Origin: Magnetospirillum gryphiswaldense MSR-1 v2
GTDB lineage: Bacteria; Pseudomonadota; Alphaproteobacteria; Rhodospirillales; Magnetospirillaceae
Direction: 5' to 3'
Assembly: GCF_000513295.1 (NCBI RefSeq)
Contig: NC_023065.1
Location: 2,216,501-2,280,500, forward strand
Length of the DNA: 64,000 nucleotides
Numbering within the stretch: the first letter of the stretch is position 1; each line of letters begins with the position of its first letter. Made by a program: the position numbers and the translations under genes. Shown here piece by piece: positions 36,722 to 45,148 of the stretch. The notes under the pieces are model-generated. The model saw only the letters and a list, made by a program, of their open reading frames with translations, was not told where the DNA came from and searched no databases.

Positions 36722-37848
36722 ATTTGGCTGTTCGCGATATCCGCCATCATCTGGGCCGCTTCATCCTGACCTGTCTGGGATTGGCGCTGTTGTTGGGCGT
36801 GGTCATCTCCATGATCGGCATCTATCGCGGTCTGGTGGCCGATGCCCTGGTCCTGGTCCGCGCCCCCCAGGCCGATCTGTGGGTGGTCGAGGGCGGCACC
36901 CGCGGCCCCTTTGCCGAATCGTCGCGCCTGACCTATGACACCCGCAACGCCATCGCCAGAATAGCCGGCATCGCCGAGGCCGGGGCCGTCACCTATCAAT
37001 CGGTGCAGATCGAAACCGATGGCCGACGGCAGCGATTGTTCGTCATCGGCTATGAACCCGGGCGACCGGGGCAACCGCAAGGGGTGATCGAAGGCCAGCC
37101 CATCGACCGCAGCCATTTCCAGCTGATCGCGGACCGTCGCTCGGGACTGGCACTGGGCAGCACCCTGCGCCTGGGCGGCGACGATTTCACAATTGTCGGT
37201 CGCACCGCCGGCCACGTGGATTCCGCCGGCAACCCAGTGATCTACATGACCTTGAAGGATGCGCAGAAGCTGCAATTCCAACTGTTGGGCGGCGCCGCCC
37301 GTCAACAGGCGGCGCGGGGCGAAACCGCCAACCGCAATCAGGTCAACGCCATCCTGGCCCGCCTGACCCCCGATGGCGACGTCGCCGCCACCGTCGCCGC
37401 CGTCGAACGCTGGAAGCATCTGTCCGCCCTGTCGCAACAAGACCAGGAAAACCTGTTGCTGGGCGCGGTGGTCGATAAAGCCCGCAAACAGATCGGCATG
37501 TTCACCGTGGTCCTGCTGACGGTATCGACGGTGATCATCGCCCTGATCATCCACACCATGACCATGGATAAAATACGCGAGATCGCCACCTTGAAACTGA
37601 TCGGCGCCCCCGACCGCACCATCTTGGCGCTGATCGTGCAGCAAGCCTTGCTGATGGGCGGCATCAGTTTCGTCACCGGTGCCGGCCTGATCACCGCCGT
37701 CGCCGGCTATTTCCCCCGCCGGGTCATCGTCGAGGCCGGCGATATCGCCGTTCTGGCGGCGGTGGTCGTGGTGGTCTGCGCCCTGGCCAGCCTGTTGGGG
37801 GTCCGTCAGGCCTTGCGCATCGACCCGGCCCGAGCCTTGGGGGGCTGA
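36718..37848 (+). CDS. FtsX-like ABC transporter permease (DevC/MacB type)
   Basis: A 376-residue permease with one N-terminal helix (FILTCLGLALLLGVVISMIG), a large periplasmic MacB-PCD-like domain (about 45-260), and three C-terminal helices forming the FtsX domain (MFTVVLLTVSTVIIALIIHT and later). The REIATLKLIGAP segment is the coupling region typical of this family. With the adaptor and ATPase genes on either side it forms a tripartite exporter resembling DevBCA. Substrate unknown. Confidence 0.9.
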   Translation: MNLAVRDIRHHLGRFILTCLGLALLLGVVISMIGIYRGLVADALVLVRAPQADLWVVEGGTRGPFAESSRLTYDTRNAIARIAGIAEAGAVTYQSVQIETDGRRQRLFVIGYEPGRPGQPQGVIEGQPIDRSHFQLIADRRSGLALGSTLRLGGDDFTIVGRTAGHVDSAGNPVIYMTLKDAQKLQFQLLGGAARQQAARGETANRNQVNAILARLTPDGDVAATVAAVERWKHLSALSQQDQENLLLGAVVDKARKQIGMFTVVLLTVSTVIIALIIHTMTMDKIREIATLKLIGAPDRTILALIVQQALLMGGISFVTGAGLITAVAGYFPRRVIVEAGDIAVLAAVVVVVCALASLLGVRQALRIDPARALGG

Positions 37849-37850
37849 CC

Positions 37851-38546
37851 ATGACCGCATCTCCCGCTCCGTTGGTCAGTCTGCGCGGTGTCGCCAAACA
37901 TTACGGCGAGGGCAGCGCCCGCGTCGATGCCCTGAAGCCGCTGGATATGGACATCCAGGCCGGAACCGTGATCGGCCTGCTTGGTCCCAGCGGCTCGGGC
38001 AAAAGCACGGTTCTCAACCTGATCGGCGCCATCGTCGAGCCCGATCAGGGCCGCATCATCCTTGACGGCGAAACCGTCTATGACGGCGGCTGGCGGCGCC
38101 GCGACCTGCGACGCTTGCGGCTGGAAAAGATCGGCTTCATCTTCCAGTTCCACAACCTCATTCCGTTTTTGACCATCAGCGAAAATATCGAGGTGGTGCT
38201 GACCCTGGCAGGCCGGACCAAGGCCCAAGCACGCCGCCGCGCCGCCGAATTGCTGGACTATCTTCAGGTGGAACGCCCGCAGGCCATGCCGTCGCAGGTA
38301 TCGGGCGGACAGGCCCAGCGGGTGGCCATCGCCCGTGCCTTGGCCAACAGCCCGCGCATCATCCTGGCCGATGAACCCACCGCCGCCCTGGATTCGGAAC
38401 GCGCCGGCATCGTCATGGACCTGCTGCGCAAGGTGGCGCGGGAGCAAGGGGCCAGCGTCATCGTCGTCACCCATGACGAAAAGATCATGGCCCGCTTCGA
38501 CGCCCTGCACGTCCTGCGCGACGGAATATTGGTGGAACCATCATGA
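37851..38546 (+). CDS. ABC transporter ATP-binding protein (DevA/LolD/MacB type)
   Basis: A 231-residue ATPase with Walker A (GPSGSGKST, about residue 45), Q loop (FIFQFHNL), signature VSGGQAQR, Walker B (ILADEPTAALD) and H loop (VVTHDE). It energises the adjacent FtsX-like permease. The stop overlaps the TetR start by ATGA, so exporter and regulator are co-translated. Sequence alone does not separate LolD-like from DevA-like roles; the HlyD-type partner favours the export role. Confidence 0.92.
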   Translation: MTASPAPLVSLRGVAKHYGEGSARVDALKPLDMDIQAGTVIGLLGPSGSGKSTVLNLIGAIVEPDQGRIILDGETVYDGGWRRRDLRRLRLEKIGFIFQFHNLIPFLTISENIEVVLTLAGRTKAQARRRAAELLDYLQVERPQAMPSQVSGGQAQRVAIARALANSPRIILADEPTAALDSERAGIVMDLLRKVAREQGASVIVVTHDEKIMARFDALHVLRDGILVEPS

Positions 38547-39139
38547 CGCCGCGCAAGACCGGCGAACAACGCAGGGCGGAAATCATCGAAACCGCCCTGC
38601 TGCTGGCCGCCGAACTGGGCCCCGACCGCATCACCGCCGAAGCCATCGCCAATAGGCTGGGGATCAGCCAGCCGGCCATCTTCAAGCACTTCCCGCGCAA
38701 GGGTGATATCTGGGACGCGGTGATCGACCAACTGGTGCAATCCCTGAGCCGGGTCTGGAGGGAAAGCACCACCGACAAGCCGCCCGAACAGCGCCTGTTC
38801 GCCTTGCTTGACGCCCATTTCGCCTTTATCGCCGCCCACCCCGCCGTGCCGCTGGTGCTGCTGTCGCCGGAATTGCAGGCCCGCCACCCGCCCTTGCGCC
38901 AGACCATCATGCGGCTGATGGGGCTGTTCCATTCCGAACTGCGCCAAACGATCAGCGCCGGCAACACCCCGCCCGACAATGCCGATCAACGGGCATGGAT
39001 GATGCTATCCCTGGTCCAGGGCATCGCCATCCGCTGGGCCCTGTCCGGCCACGCCTTCGACATCAGGGCGGAAGGTGGGGCACTGATCCGGTTGGCGGAC
39101 TATTCCACCGTCACCGACTTGGCCAGATTGCGCGGCTGA
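38543..39139 (+). CDS. TetR/AcrR-family transcriptional regulator
   Basis: A 198-residue regulator with an N-terminal HTH (ITAEAIANRLGISQPAIFKHF) and a helical ligand domain. It is the last gene of the exporter operon and probably represses it through the inverted repeat upstream of the adaptor gene. The last 40 bases run antisense through the end of glmS, so the C-terminal STVTDLARLRG is an antisense reading of the conserved GlmS tail. The tail is unlikely to matter for function. Confidence 0.9.
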   Translation: MTPRKTGEQRRAEIIETALLLAAELGPDRITAEAIANRLGISQPAIFKHFPRKGDIWDAVIDQLVQSLSRVWRESTTDKPPEQRLFALLDAHFAFIAAHPAVPLVLLSPELQARHPPLRQTIMRLMGLFHSELRQTISAGNTPPDNADQRAWMMLSLVQGIAIRWALSGHAFDIRAEGGALIRLADYSTVTDLARLRG

Positions 39140-40923
39140 TCCACGTCGGTGCCGCGCGCCAAAGCGACGTGATAGGCCAGCACCTGTACCGGCACCGCGT
39201 ACAGGATGGGGGCGACGAAGGGATCGACCGGGGGCATCTGGAACGAAGCCATGGGCTTGACCGCCAGCTTGCTCAGGCCTTCGGCGTCGGAGATGAAGAT
39301 TACTTTGGCGCCACGCGCGATCACTTCCTGCACGTTCGACGCCGTCTTGTCGTACAGATCGTCCGACGGGCACAGCACCACCACCGGCACGTGATCGTCG
39401 ATCAGCGCGATGGGGCCGTGCTTCAACTCGCCCGCCGCATAGCCTTCGGCGTGGATATAGCTGACTTCCTTCAGCTTCAGCGCCCCTTCCAGGGCGATGG
39501 GGTAGCAGGGGCCACGGCCCAGATATAGCACGTCGCGGGCCTGGGCCACGTCTTCGGCGATCTGGCGGATATTGTCCTCGCCGCGCAGCATCTCGGCGAT
39601 GCGCGCCGGCACTTCGGCCAGGGCCTGCGACAATCGCGCTTCCTCGGCCGCGTCCAGGCGGTTGTTGGCCCGCGCCATGCCCATGGCCAGGCAGGCCAGC
39701 ACCACCAATTGGGTGGTGAAGGCCTTGGTCGAGGCGACGCCGATTTCCGGTCCAGCCTGGGTCAACAGCGCGGTGGTCGCTTCACGCGCGATGGTGCTTT
39801 CCGCCACGTTGACCAGGGCCACGGTGTGCAGGCCGGCATCGCGGCAATACCTGAGCGCCGCCAGGGTATCGGCGGTTTCGCCCGATTGCGAGATGAACAC
39901 CGCCATGTCGCCGGGCACCAGCACCGGCTGGCGATAGCGGAATTCCGAGGCGATTTCCACTTCCACCGGCACCCGCCCCAGTTTCTCGATCCAGTATTTG
40001 GCCACCGAACCAGCGTAGTACGAGGTGCCGCAGGCGACGATGGTCACCCGCTTGACCGAGGCCAGATCAAACGGCAAATCCGGCAAGGTAATGGTGCGGC
40101 TGGCCGGGTTGAGCATGGTGTTCAGCGTGTCGCCGATCACCTGCGGCTGCTCGTAGATTTCCTTGATCATGAAATGGCGGTGCTGGCCCTTGCCGATCAG
40201 GGCGCCGGACAATTGGGTCAACCGCACCTCGCGCTTGACCACCTTGTCCTCACGGTCGCGGATGACCACGCTGGAGGGCGTCAACACCGCCCAATCGCCA
40301 TCGGCGAGATAGCTGATCTTCTGGGTCAAGGGCGCCAGGGCCAGGGCGTCGGAGCCCAGGAACATCTCGCCGTCGCCATAGCCGATGGCCAGCGGGCTGC
40401 CTTCACGCGCGGCGATCAGCAGATCGGGGCGGTCGGCGAAGATGATGCCGAGGGCAAAGGCGCCGTGCAGGCGCTTCAGCGCCGCGCTGGTGGCATCCTC
40501 GGGCGATTTGCCTTGGCCCAGGTAGAAGTCGATCAGTTGCGCCACCGCCTCGGTGTCGGTGTCGCTCTCGAACACATGGCCGCAGGCGGTCAGTTCTGCC
40601 TTGAGCTCGGCGTAATTCTCGATGATGCCGTTATGGACCACCGCCACCCGCGCGGTGGCGTGCGGGTGGGCATTGCGTTCGGTCGGCACGCCGTGAGTGG
40701 CCCAGCGGGTATGGCCGATGCCGATGATGCCGCCCAGGGGCTGGGTCACCAGCAGGCGTTCCAGGTTGATCAGCTTGCCCTCGGCCCGGCGGCGCTCGAT
40801 CTTGCCCGCGACCAAGGTGGCGATGCCGGCGGAATCGTAACCGCGATATTCCAGCCGCTTCAGGCCCTCCACCAGATGCGGCGCGACCAGATCCTTACCG
40901 ATGATACCGACGATGCCGCACAT
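39100..40923 (-). CDS. glmS: Glutamine--fructose-6-phosphate aminotransferase
   Basis: A 607-residue GlmS. The N-terminal nucleophile Cys2 (MCGIVGIIG) and glutaminase residues (HTRWATHG) are present, followed by two SIS domains (VACGTSYYAG, FISQSGETADT) and the conserved C-terminus LAKSVTVE. It makes glucosamine 6-phosphate, the first step to UDP-GlcNAc for peptidoglycan and lipopolysaccharide. It lies three bases after glmU, in an operon supplying the same pathway. Its 3' end overlaps the convergent TetR gene by 40 bases. Confidence 0.98.
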   Translation of the reverse strand: MCGIVGIIGKDLVAPHLVEGLKRLEYRGYDSAGIATLVAGKIERRRAEGKLINLERLLVTQPLGGIIGIGHTRWATHGVPTERNAHPHATARVAVVHNGIIENYAELKAELTACGHVFESDTDTEAVAQLIDFYLGQGKSPEDATSAALKRLHGAFALGIIFADRPDLLIAAREGSPLAIGYGDGEMFLGSDALALAPLTQKISYLADGDWAVLTPSSVVIRDREDKVVKREVRLTQLSGALIGKGQHRHFMIKEIYEQPQVIGDTLNTMLNPASRTITLPDLPFDLASVKRVTIVACGTSYYAGSVAKYWIEKLGRVPVEVEIASEFRYRQPVLVPGDMAVFISQSGETADTLAALRYCRDAGLHTVALVNVAESTIAREATTALLTQAGPEIGVASTKAFTTQLVVLACLAMGMARANNRLDAAEEARLSQALAEVPARIAEMLRGEDNIRQIAEDVAQARDVLYLGRGPCYPIALEGALKLKEVSYIHAEGYAAGELKHGPIALIDDHVPVVVLCPSDDLYDKTASNVQEVIARGAKVIFISDAEGLSKLAVKPMASFQMPPVDPFVAPILYAVPVQVLAYHVALARGTDVDQPRNLAKSVTVE

Positions 40924-40926
40924 GGA

Positions 40927-42291
40927 TCACTTCCCTTGCTTCTTGGCCTTTTCCGCCGCCTTAGCGGCGCGGAAGCGGTCGGCCCAGCCGGCCACCTCCA
41001 TCTGAGCGCCACGGCCCACGGCCAGGGCGCCATCGGATACATCCTTGGTGATCACCGAACCGGCGCCGATCATGGCGCGGGCGCCGACCTTGACCGGGGC
41101 GACCAACGACGAATTGGAACCGATGAAGGCGCCAGCGCCGATTTCAGTGCACGACTTGGTGAAACCGTCGTAATTGCAGGTGATGGTCCCCGCCCCCACA
41201 TTGGCATCCGCCCCCACCTGGGCGTCGCCGATATAGGACAGGTGGTTGACCTTGGCGCCGGCCTCGATCACCGATTTCTTCACCTCGACGAAATTGCCGA
41301 TATGGGCGGCGGCACCGATCTCGGCACCGGGGCGCAGACGGGCATAGGGGCCGACATCGGCGCCGTCGGCGATGGTGCAGCCCTCGAAATGACAGAAGCC
41401 CTTGATCACCACATGATCGCCGATGGTGACGCCGGGGCCGAACACCACGTGCGGCCACACCATCACGTCGCGGCCCAGGCGGGTATCCCAGGAAAACCAC
41501 ACGCTGGCCGGATCGATCAAGGTGGCGCCGTCATCCATGGCGGCACGACGCAATTCGCCCTGGATGATGGCCTCGGCCCCGGCCAGTTCGGCGCGCGAAT
41601 TGACGCCCAGCAATTCCTGCTCGTCGCCCAAGACAAAGGAACAATTGGCACCGTCACCGCGGGCCAGACCGACCACGTCGGTCAGATAATACTCGCCCTT
41701 GGCGTTGTCGTTGCCGATGCGCGCCAGTCGGTCCCACAGGCAGGCGCCGTCAAAGGCCATGACGCCGGAATTGCACAACGGGATTTCGCGCTGGTCGTGA
41801 TTGGCGTCCTTGAACTCGACGATGGCCTTCAGCCCCTCGGCGCCGACCACCAGACGCCCGTAATGACCGGGATCGACGGGCTTGAAGCCCAACACCACCA
41901 CCGCCGGATTCTTGTCGGCATTGCGGCGCTCGGCCAGCATGCGCTGCAAGGTGGCCTTGGTGATCAACGGCGTGTCGCCATACAGCACCAGGACGTCGCC
42001 GTGGAAATCCTTGAGCAGGTCGCGCGCCTGCATGACCGCATGGCCGGTGCCCAGACGCTCAGTCTGCACCACGGTCTGGGCCGGAGCCACCGCTTGCGCC
42101 ACCACGTCCATGCCGGGGCCGACCACCACCACCACCTTGTCCGGGTCGAGCCCCGACACGGTTTCCATCAGATGCTGGATCATCGGCCGTCCGGCCAGGG
42201 GATGCATGACCTTGGGCAGGTCGGATTTCATGCGCGTGCCCATGCCGGCGGCAAGGACGATGACAGCGAGTTCGGATGTGCCCTGGTCCAA
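40927..42291 (-). CDS. glmU: Bifunctional UDP-GlcNAc pyrophosphorylase / glucosamine-1-phosphate acetyltransferase
   Basis: About 454 residues. The N-terminal uridylyltransferase has the LAAGMGTRMKSDLPKV signature; the C-terminal half is a left-handed beta helix (hexapeptide repeats) with the acetyltransferase. It makes UDP-GlcNAc from the product of GlmS and GlmM. The frame has no ATG near the conserved start; TTG codons at 42291, 42300 and 42339 are the options. The 42291 start gives the normal distance of about 9 residues to the nucleotide-binding loop. It is divergent from gph. Confidence 0.95.
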   Translation of the reverse strand: MDQGTSELAVIVLAAGMGTRMKSDLPKVMHPLAGRPMIQHLMETVSGLDPDKVVVVVGPGMDVVAQAVAPAQTVVQTERLGTGHAVMQARDLLKDFHGDVLVLYGDTPLITKATLQRMLAERRNADKNPAVVVLGFKPVDPGHYGRLVVGAEGLKAIVEFKDANHDQREIPLCNSGVMAFDGACLWDRLARIGNDNAKGEYYLTDVVGLARGDGANCSFVLGDEQELLGVNSRAELAGAEAIIQGELRRAAMDDGATLIDPASVWFSWDTRLGRDVMVWPHVVFGPGVTIGDHVVIKGFCHFEGCTIADGADVGPYARLRPGAEIGAAAHIGNFVEVKKSVIEAGAKVNHLSYIGDAQVGADANVGAGTITCNYDGFTKSCTEIGAGAFIGSNSSLVAPVKVGARAMIGAGSVITKDVSDGALAVGRGAQMEVAGWADRFRAAKAAEKAKKQGK

Positions 42292-42382
42292 AGCGATCAA
42301 TACCCAAGCGGTTGCGGTGATCGCCGGAAAGTGCCACAAAGGAACGGTATGGGCCAGTCAATCTTTATTGCGGAAGGTTTCA

Positions 42383-43045
42383 ATGAACCGGGTCAGACGG
42401 GCGGCGATTTTCGATTTGGACGGCACTCTTATCCATTCGTTGCCCGATTTAACGGTGGCGGTGAACAAGACTCTCGCCGATTGGGATCGTGCGGCTTTGC
42501 CCGACACCGAGGTCGGCCCCATGGTCGGCGATGGCGCTGGTACCTTGGTGACACGGGCCTTCAATGCCCGCGGCGGCCTGCCCGGCCCCGATGTCGGCCC
42601 CTATCTGCAACGCTTCCTCGATCATTACGAGCCCCATGCCACCGACCTAACCAAGCCCTGGCCCGGCGTCATCGAAACCTTGGAATATCTGCGGTCCAAG
42701 GGGCTGATCCTGGCCATATGCACCAACAAGCCAACCAAGGCCACCCACGATATCCTGAGTGCTCTGGGCCTGGATCATTTCTTCGCCGTGGTGGTCGGCG
42801 GCGACGACGCCCCGGCGCTGAAACCCAACCCGGCCCATATCAATGCCGTGCTCGACCGCCTAGGCATCAACCACGAGGACGCGGTGATGGTGGGCGATTC
42901 CATCAACGACGTGCTGGCGGCCAAGGGCGCCAAGGTGCCGGTGGTGGTGTTGAGTTTCGGCTATTCCCGCGTGCCGCCCAATGAATTGGGCGCCGATCTG
43001 GTGGTTGACGACTTCACCATGCTGAAGCGGGTCATCGCCGGCTGA
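42383..43045 (+). CDS. gph: Phosphoglycolate phosphatase (HAD superfamily)
   Basis: A 220-residue HAD hydrolase. Motif I (IFDLDGTLIHS) has the nucleophilic Asp, motif II is in ICTNKPT, and motif IV is VMVGDSINDV. The PWPGVIETLEYL cap region and length fit Gph, which removes 2-phosphoglycolate from DNA repair or oxygenase activity. A GGAAGG ribosome-binding site supports the ATG. Related HAD phosphatases cannot be fully excluded. The stop lies within the first unit of a tandem hairpin repeat. Confidence 0.88.
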   Translation: MNRVRRAAIFDLDGTLIHSLPDLTVAVNKTLADWDRAALPDTEVGPMVGDGAGTLVTRAFNARGGLPGPDVGPYLQRFLDHYEPHATDLTKPWPGVIETLEYLRSKGLILAICTNKPTKATHDILSALGLDHFFAVVVGGDDAPALKPNPAHINAVLDRLGINHEDAVMVGDSINDVLAAKGAKVPVVVLSFGYSRVPPNELGADLVVDDFTMLKRVIAG

Positions 43046-43100
43046 GCCGGCAGAAGGTTAGCGCCGGTTGAACCGGCAAAAGGTTACCGCCGGCTGAGGC
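43036..43100. repeat. 2.5 tandem copies of a 26-bp hairpin repeat between gph and znuB
   Basis: Units begin at 43036, 43062 and 43088 (partial). Each full unit contains a hairpin: GCCGGC-TGA-GCCGGC in unit 1 and GCCGGT-TGA-ACCGGC in unit 2. The C-to-T and G-to-A changes compensate, so the stem is kept. Unit 1 includes the gph stop codon, and the znuB stop lies on the other strand at the unit 2/3 boundary. A convergent termination zone is likely, although no T run is present. Confidence 0.75.
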
Positions 43101-43863
43101 GCACCAGCCCGAACAGCACCACCGCCGCCAGCACCACCGAGGGGCCGGACGGCGTGTCGAAGCGCCAGCTTCCGCCCAGACCGCAAACCACCGCCACCAT
43201 GCCCAGGGCCGAGGCCCACAGCGCCATCTGTTCCGGTGTCCGCGCCAAGGCCCGCGCGGCGGCGGCGGGGACGATCAGCAGTGCGGTGACCAGCAACACG
43301 CCCACCACCTTCATGGCCCCGGCCACCACCAGGGCGATCAGCAGCATCAAACCCAGACGGGCACGGGTGACGTCGTGGCCCTCGGCGGCGGCTAGATCCT
43401 CATCGATGGTGGTGGCCAGCAAGGACGGCCACAGCTTCCACAGGGCCAGCAGAGCGACGGCACCGCCGCCCCAGATCACCGCCACGTCGATCCAGCCCAC
43501 CGCCAGGATATCGCCCAACAGCCAGCCCACCAGATTGACGCGCACATCGTCCAGCAGCGACAGCGCCACCAGACCGGCAGCCAACGCCCCGTGCGAGACG
43601 ATGCCCAGCACCGTGTCGGAGGCCAGTTTCTTTTGCCCCTGGCTGAGCCCCAGTACCACGGCCAGAGCCACGGCCAGCACGGCGATGCCCAGGGACGGCG
43701 ACAGGCCCGCCACCATGCCCAGCACCACGCCGAGCAAGGCGGAATGGGCCAAGGTATCGCCGAAATAGGCCATGCGCCGCCAGACGACGAAACAGCCGAA
43801 CGGCCCGGCCACCAGGGCCAAGCCCAGTCCAGCGGCCAAGGCGCGCAGCAGAAACTCATCCAT
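43084..43863 (-). CDS. znuB: Zinc ABC transporter permease ZnuB
   Basis: A 259-residue ABC-3 family permease with about 8 hydrophobic helices. Diagnostic segments are VWRRMAYFGDTLAHSALLGV near residue 30 and the TALLIVPAAAARALA block. It imports Zn2+ with ZnuA and ZnuC. The ATG at 43863 overlaps the end of znuC by 8 bases. It is the last gene of the zur-znuC-znuB operon. Confidence 0.93.
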   Translation of the reverse strand: MDEFLLRALAAGLGLALVAGPFGCFVVWRRMAYFGDTLAHSALLGVVLGMVAGLSPSLGIAVLAVALAVVLGLSQGQKKLASDTVLGIVSHGALAAGLVALSLLDDVRVNLVGWLLGDILAVGWIDVAVIWGGGAVALLALWKLWPSLLATTIDEDLAAAEGHDVTRARLGLMLLIALVVAGAMKVVGVLLVTALLIVPAAAARALARTPEQMALWASALGMVAVVCGLGGSWRFDTPSGPSVVLAAVVLFGLVRLSRR

Positions 43864-44617
43864 GGCGGCAATCCGGTCCGTGAACGTGGATGTGCTCGAC
43901 CGTGCCGTCGGGACGATGGGCGTGGTCATGCACATGGGTATAGACCGCCAGCGAGGCGGCGACGCGCGGCCCGAACAGGGCCAGATATTCCGGGTGACGG
44001 GCGACGTTTTCCGGGTGGCCGGCGCAGCAGACGTGGCGGTTCAGGCACACCACCTCGTTGGTGGCGGCCATGACCACGTGCAGATCGTGACTGACCATCA
44101 GCACGCCGCGCCCCTCGTCGCGGGCCAGACCGGCGATCAGGTCGTAGATTTCCGCCTGCCCGGCCATGTCGACGCCGCCCACCGGCTCGTCCAACACCAA
44201 CAGATCGGGCTGGCGCAGCAAGGCGCGGGCCAGCATCACCCGTTGCAATTCGCCGCCCGACAGATCGCGCACCTGCCGGCCCATCACATGACCGGCGGCC
44301 ACCCGGTCGAGCGCCGCCGCCACATCGCCCTTGCCTGCCGCCATGCGCAGGAAACGCCGTACCGACAGCGGCAAGGAGGCGGGGATGTCCAGGCGCTGCG
44401 GCACATAACCGGCCACCAATCCAGTCCGCCGCGTCACCGTGCCCGATTGCGGCACCAAAAGCCCCAGGGCGACCTTGACCAGGGTGGATTTGCCGGCGCC
44501 ATTGGGGCCGATAACGGTGACGATCTTGCCCGGTTCCACCGTCAGCGTGATGCCCGACAGGGCCAGAACGCCGTCATGGCTGACGCTGACGTCGTCCAGG
44601 CGGACCAGCGCGCTCAT
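43856..44617 (-). CDS. znuC: Zinc ABC transporter ATP-binding protein ZnuC
   Basis: A 253-residue ATPase with Walker A (GPNGAGKST), signature LSGGELQR, Walker B (LLVLDEPVGGVD) and H loop (MVSHDLH). The C-terminus is extended and very histidine-rich (HVHDHAHRPDG, HIHVHGPDCRHG), a possible zinc-sensing or storage tail also seen in some other ZnuC proteins. It overlaps zur by ATGA and has a GGGGGGAAAG ribosome-binding site. Confidence 0.95.
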   Translation of the reverse strand: MSALVRLDDVSVSHDGVLALSGITLTVEPGKIVTVIGPNGAGKSTLVKVALGLLVPQSGTVTRRTGLVAGYVPQRLDIPASLPLSVRRFLRMAAGKGDVAAALDRVAAGHVMGRQVRDLSGGELQRVMLARALLRQPDLLVLDEPVGGVDMAGQAEIYDLIAGLARDEGRGVLMVSHDLHVVMAATNEVVCLNRHVCCAGHPENVARHPEYLALFGPRVAASLAVYTHVHDHAHRPDGTVEHIHVHGPDCRHG

Positions 44618-45078
44618 GGGCTTTCCCCCCGGCAGGCGGGACACAAGCCCTCGGCCTCGACGGTCAAGGTGGCGATCTCGAAGCCATGACGCCGGGCGGC
44701 ATCGCGTACCGCCGCCTCGATGCCGGCGTCATTCAACTCGGCGGCACGCCCGCATTGCCGGCACAGCAGGAATTGACCGGCCTGATCGTGACCGGGATGA
44801 GCACAGCCGACAAAGGCGTTGAGCTTTTCGATGCGGTGGATCAGCCCATGGGCCAGCAGGAACTCCAACGCCCGGTAAACCGTGGGCGGCGCCGCCTTGC
44901 CCAAGGCCTGCAACAGGGCATAGGCACCGATGGGAGCATGGCTGCGCCATACCAGTTCCAGCACCCGACGGCGGATATCGGTCAGGCGGGCGCCGCGGCG
45001 GCGGCACTCCTCCTCGGCGGCGGCCAGGGCTTGGGTGATGCAACGGTCGTGATCGTGCTGCGGCTGGGGAAAACTCAT
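44614..45078 (-). CDS. zur: Zinc uptake regulator Zur (Fur family)
   Basis: A 154-residue Fur-family repressor. The winged HTH is in the N-terminal half (APIGAYALLQALGKAAPPTV, YRALEFL). Structural zinc cysteines are CRQC near residue 107 and CPAC near 149, as in Zur. The HPGHDQAGQF segment supplies further ligands. It is first in the operon with znuCB and divergent from znuA, the classic zinc layout that favours Zur over Fur. A Zur-like palindrome sits in the shared promoter region. Confidence 0.93.
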   Translation of the reverse strand: MSFPQPQHDHDRCITQALAAAEEECRRRGARLTDIRRRVLELVWRSHAPIGAYALLQALGKAAPPTVYRALEFLLAHGLIHRIEKLNAFVGCAHPGHDQAGQFLLCRQCGRAAELNDAGIEAAVRDAARRHGFEIATLTVEAEGLCPACRGESP

Positions 45079-45095
45079 GAGGCTTGCCAGGGCTT

Positions 45096-45114
45096 GATGT
45101 TATATTATAGCGTC
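45096..45114 (+). promoter_or_regulatory. Zur-box-like palindrome
   Basis: GATGTTATA-T-TATAGCGTC: 7 of 9 positions pair across the centre. It lies in the 70-base zur-znuA intergenic region. It resembles alphaproteobacterial Zur sites (GTTATA / TATAAC core) and could control both divergent operons. Confidence 0.7.
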
Positions 45115-45148
45115 CGGTTCGTGATCCATCATTGCACGGAGCAATCCC

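Noticed and set aside
39709-42984. 1091-codon plus-strand open frame
   Set aside because: Antisense to glmS and glmU over almost its full length, with His/Gln/Gly-rich composition and no domain. Gph uses another frame.
43036-43100. CRISPR array
   Set aside because: Repeats are directly abutting without spacers and encode hairpins; no cas gene is present.
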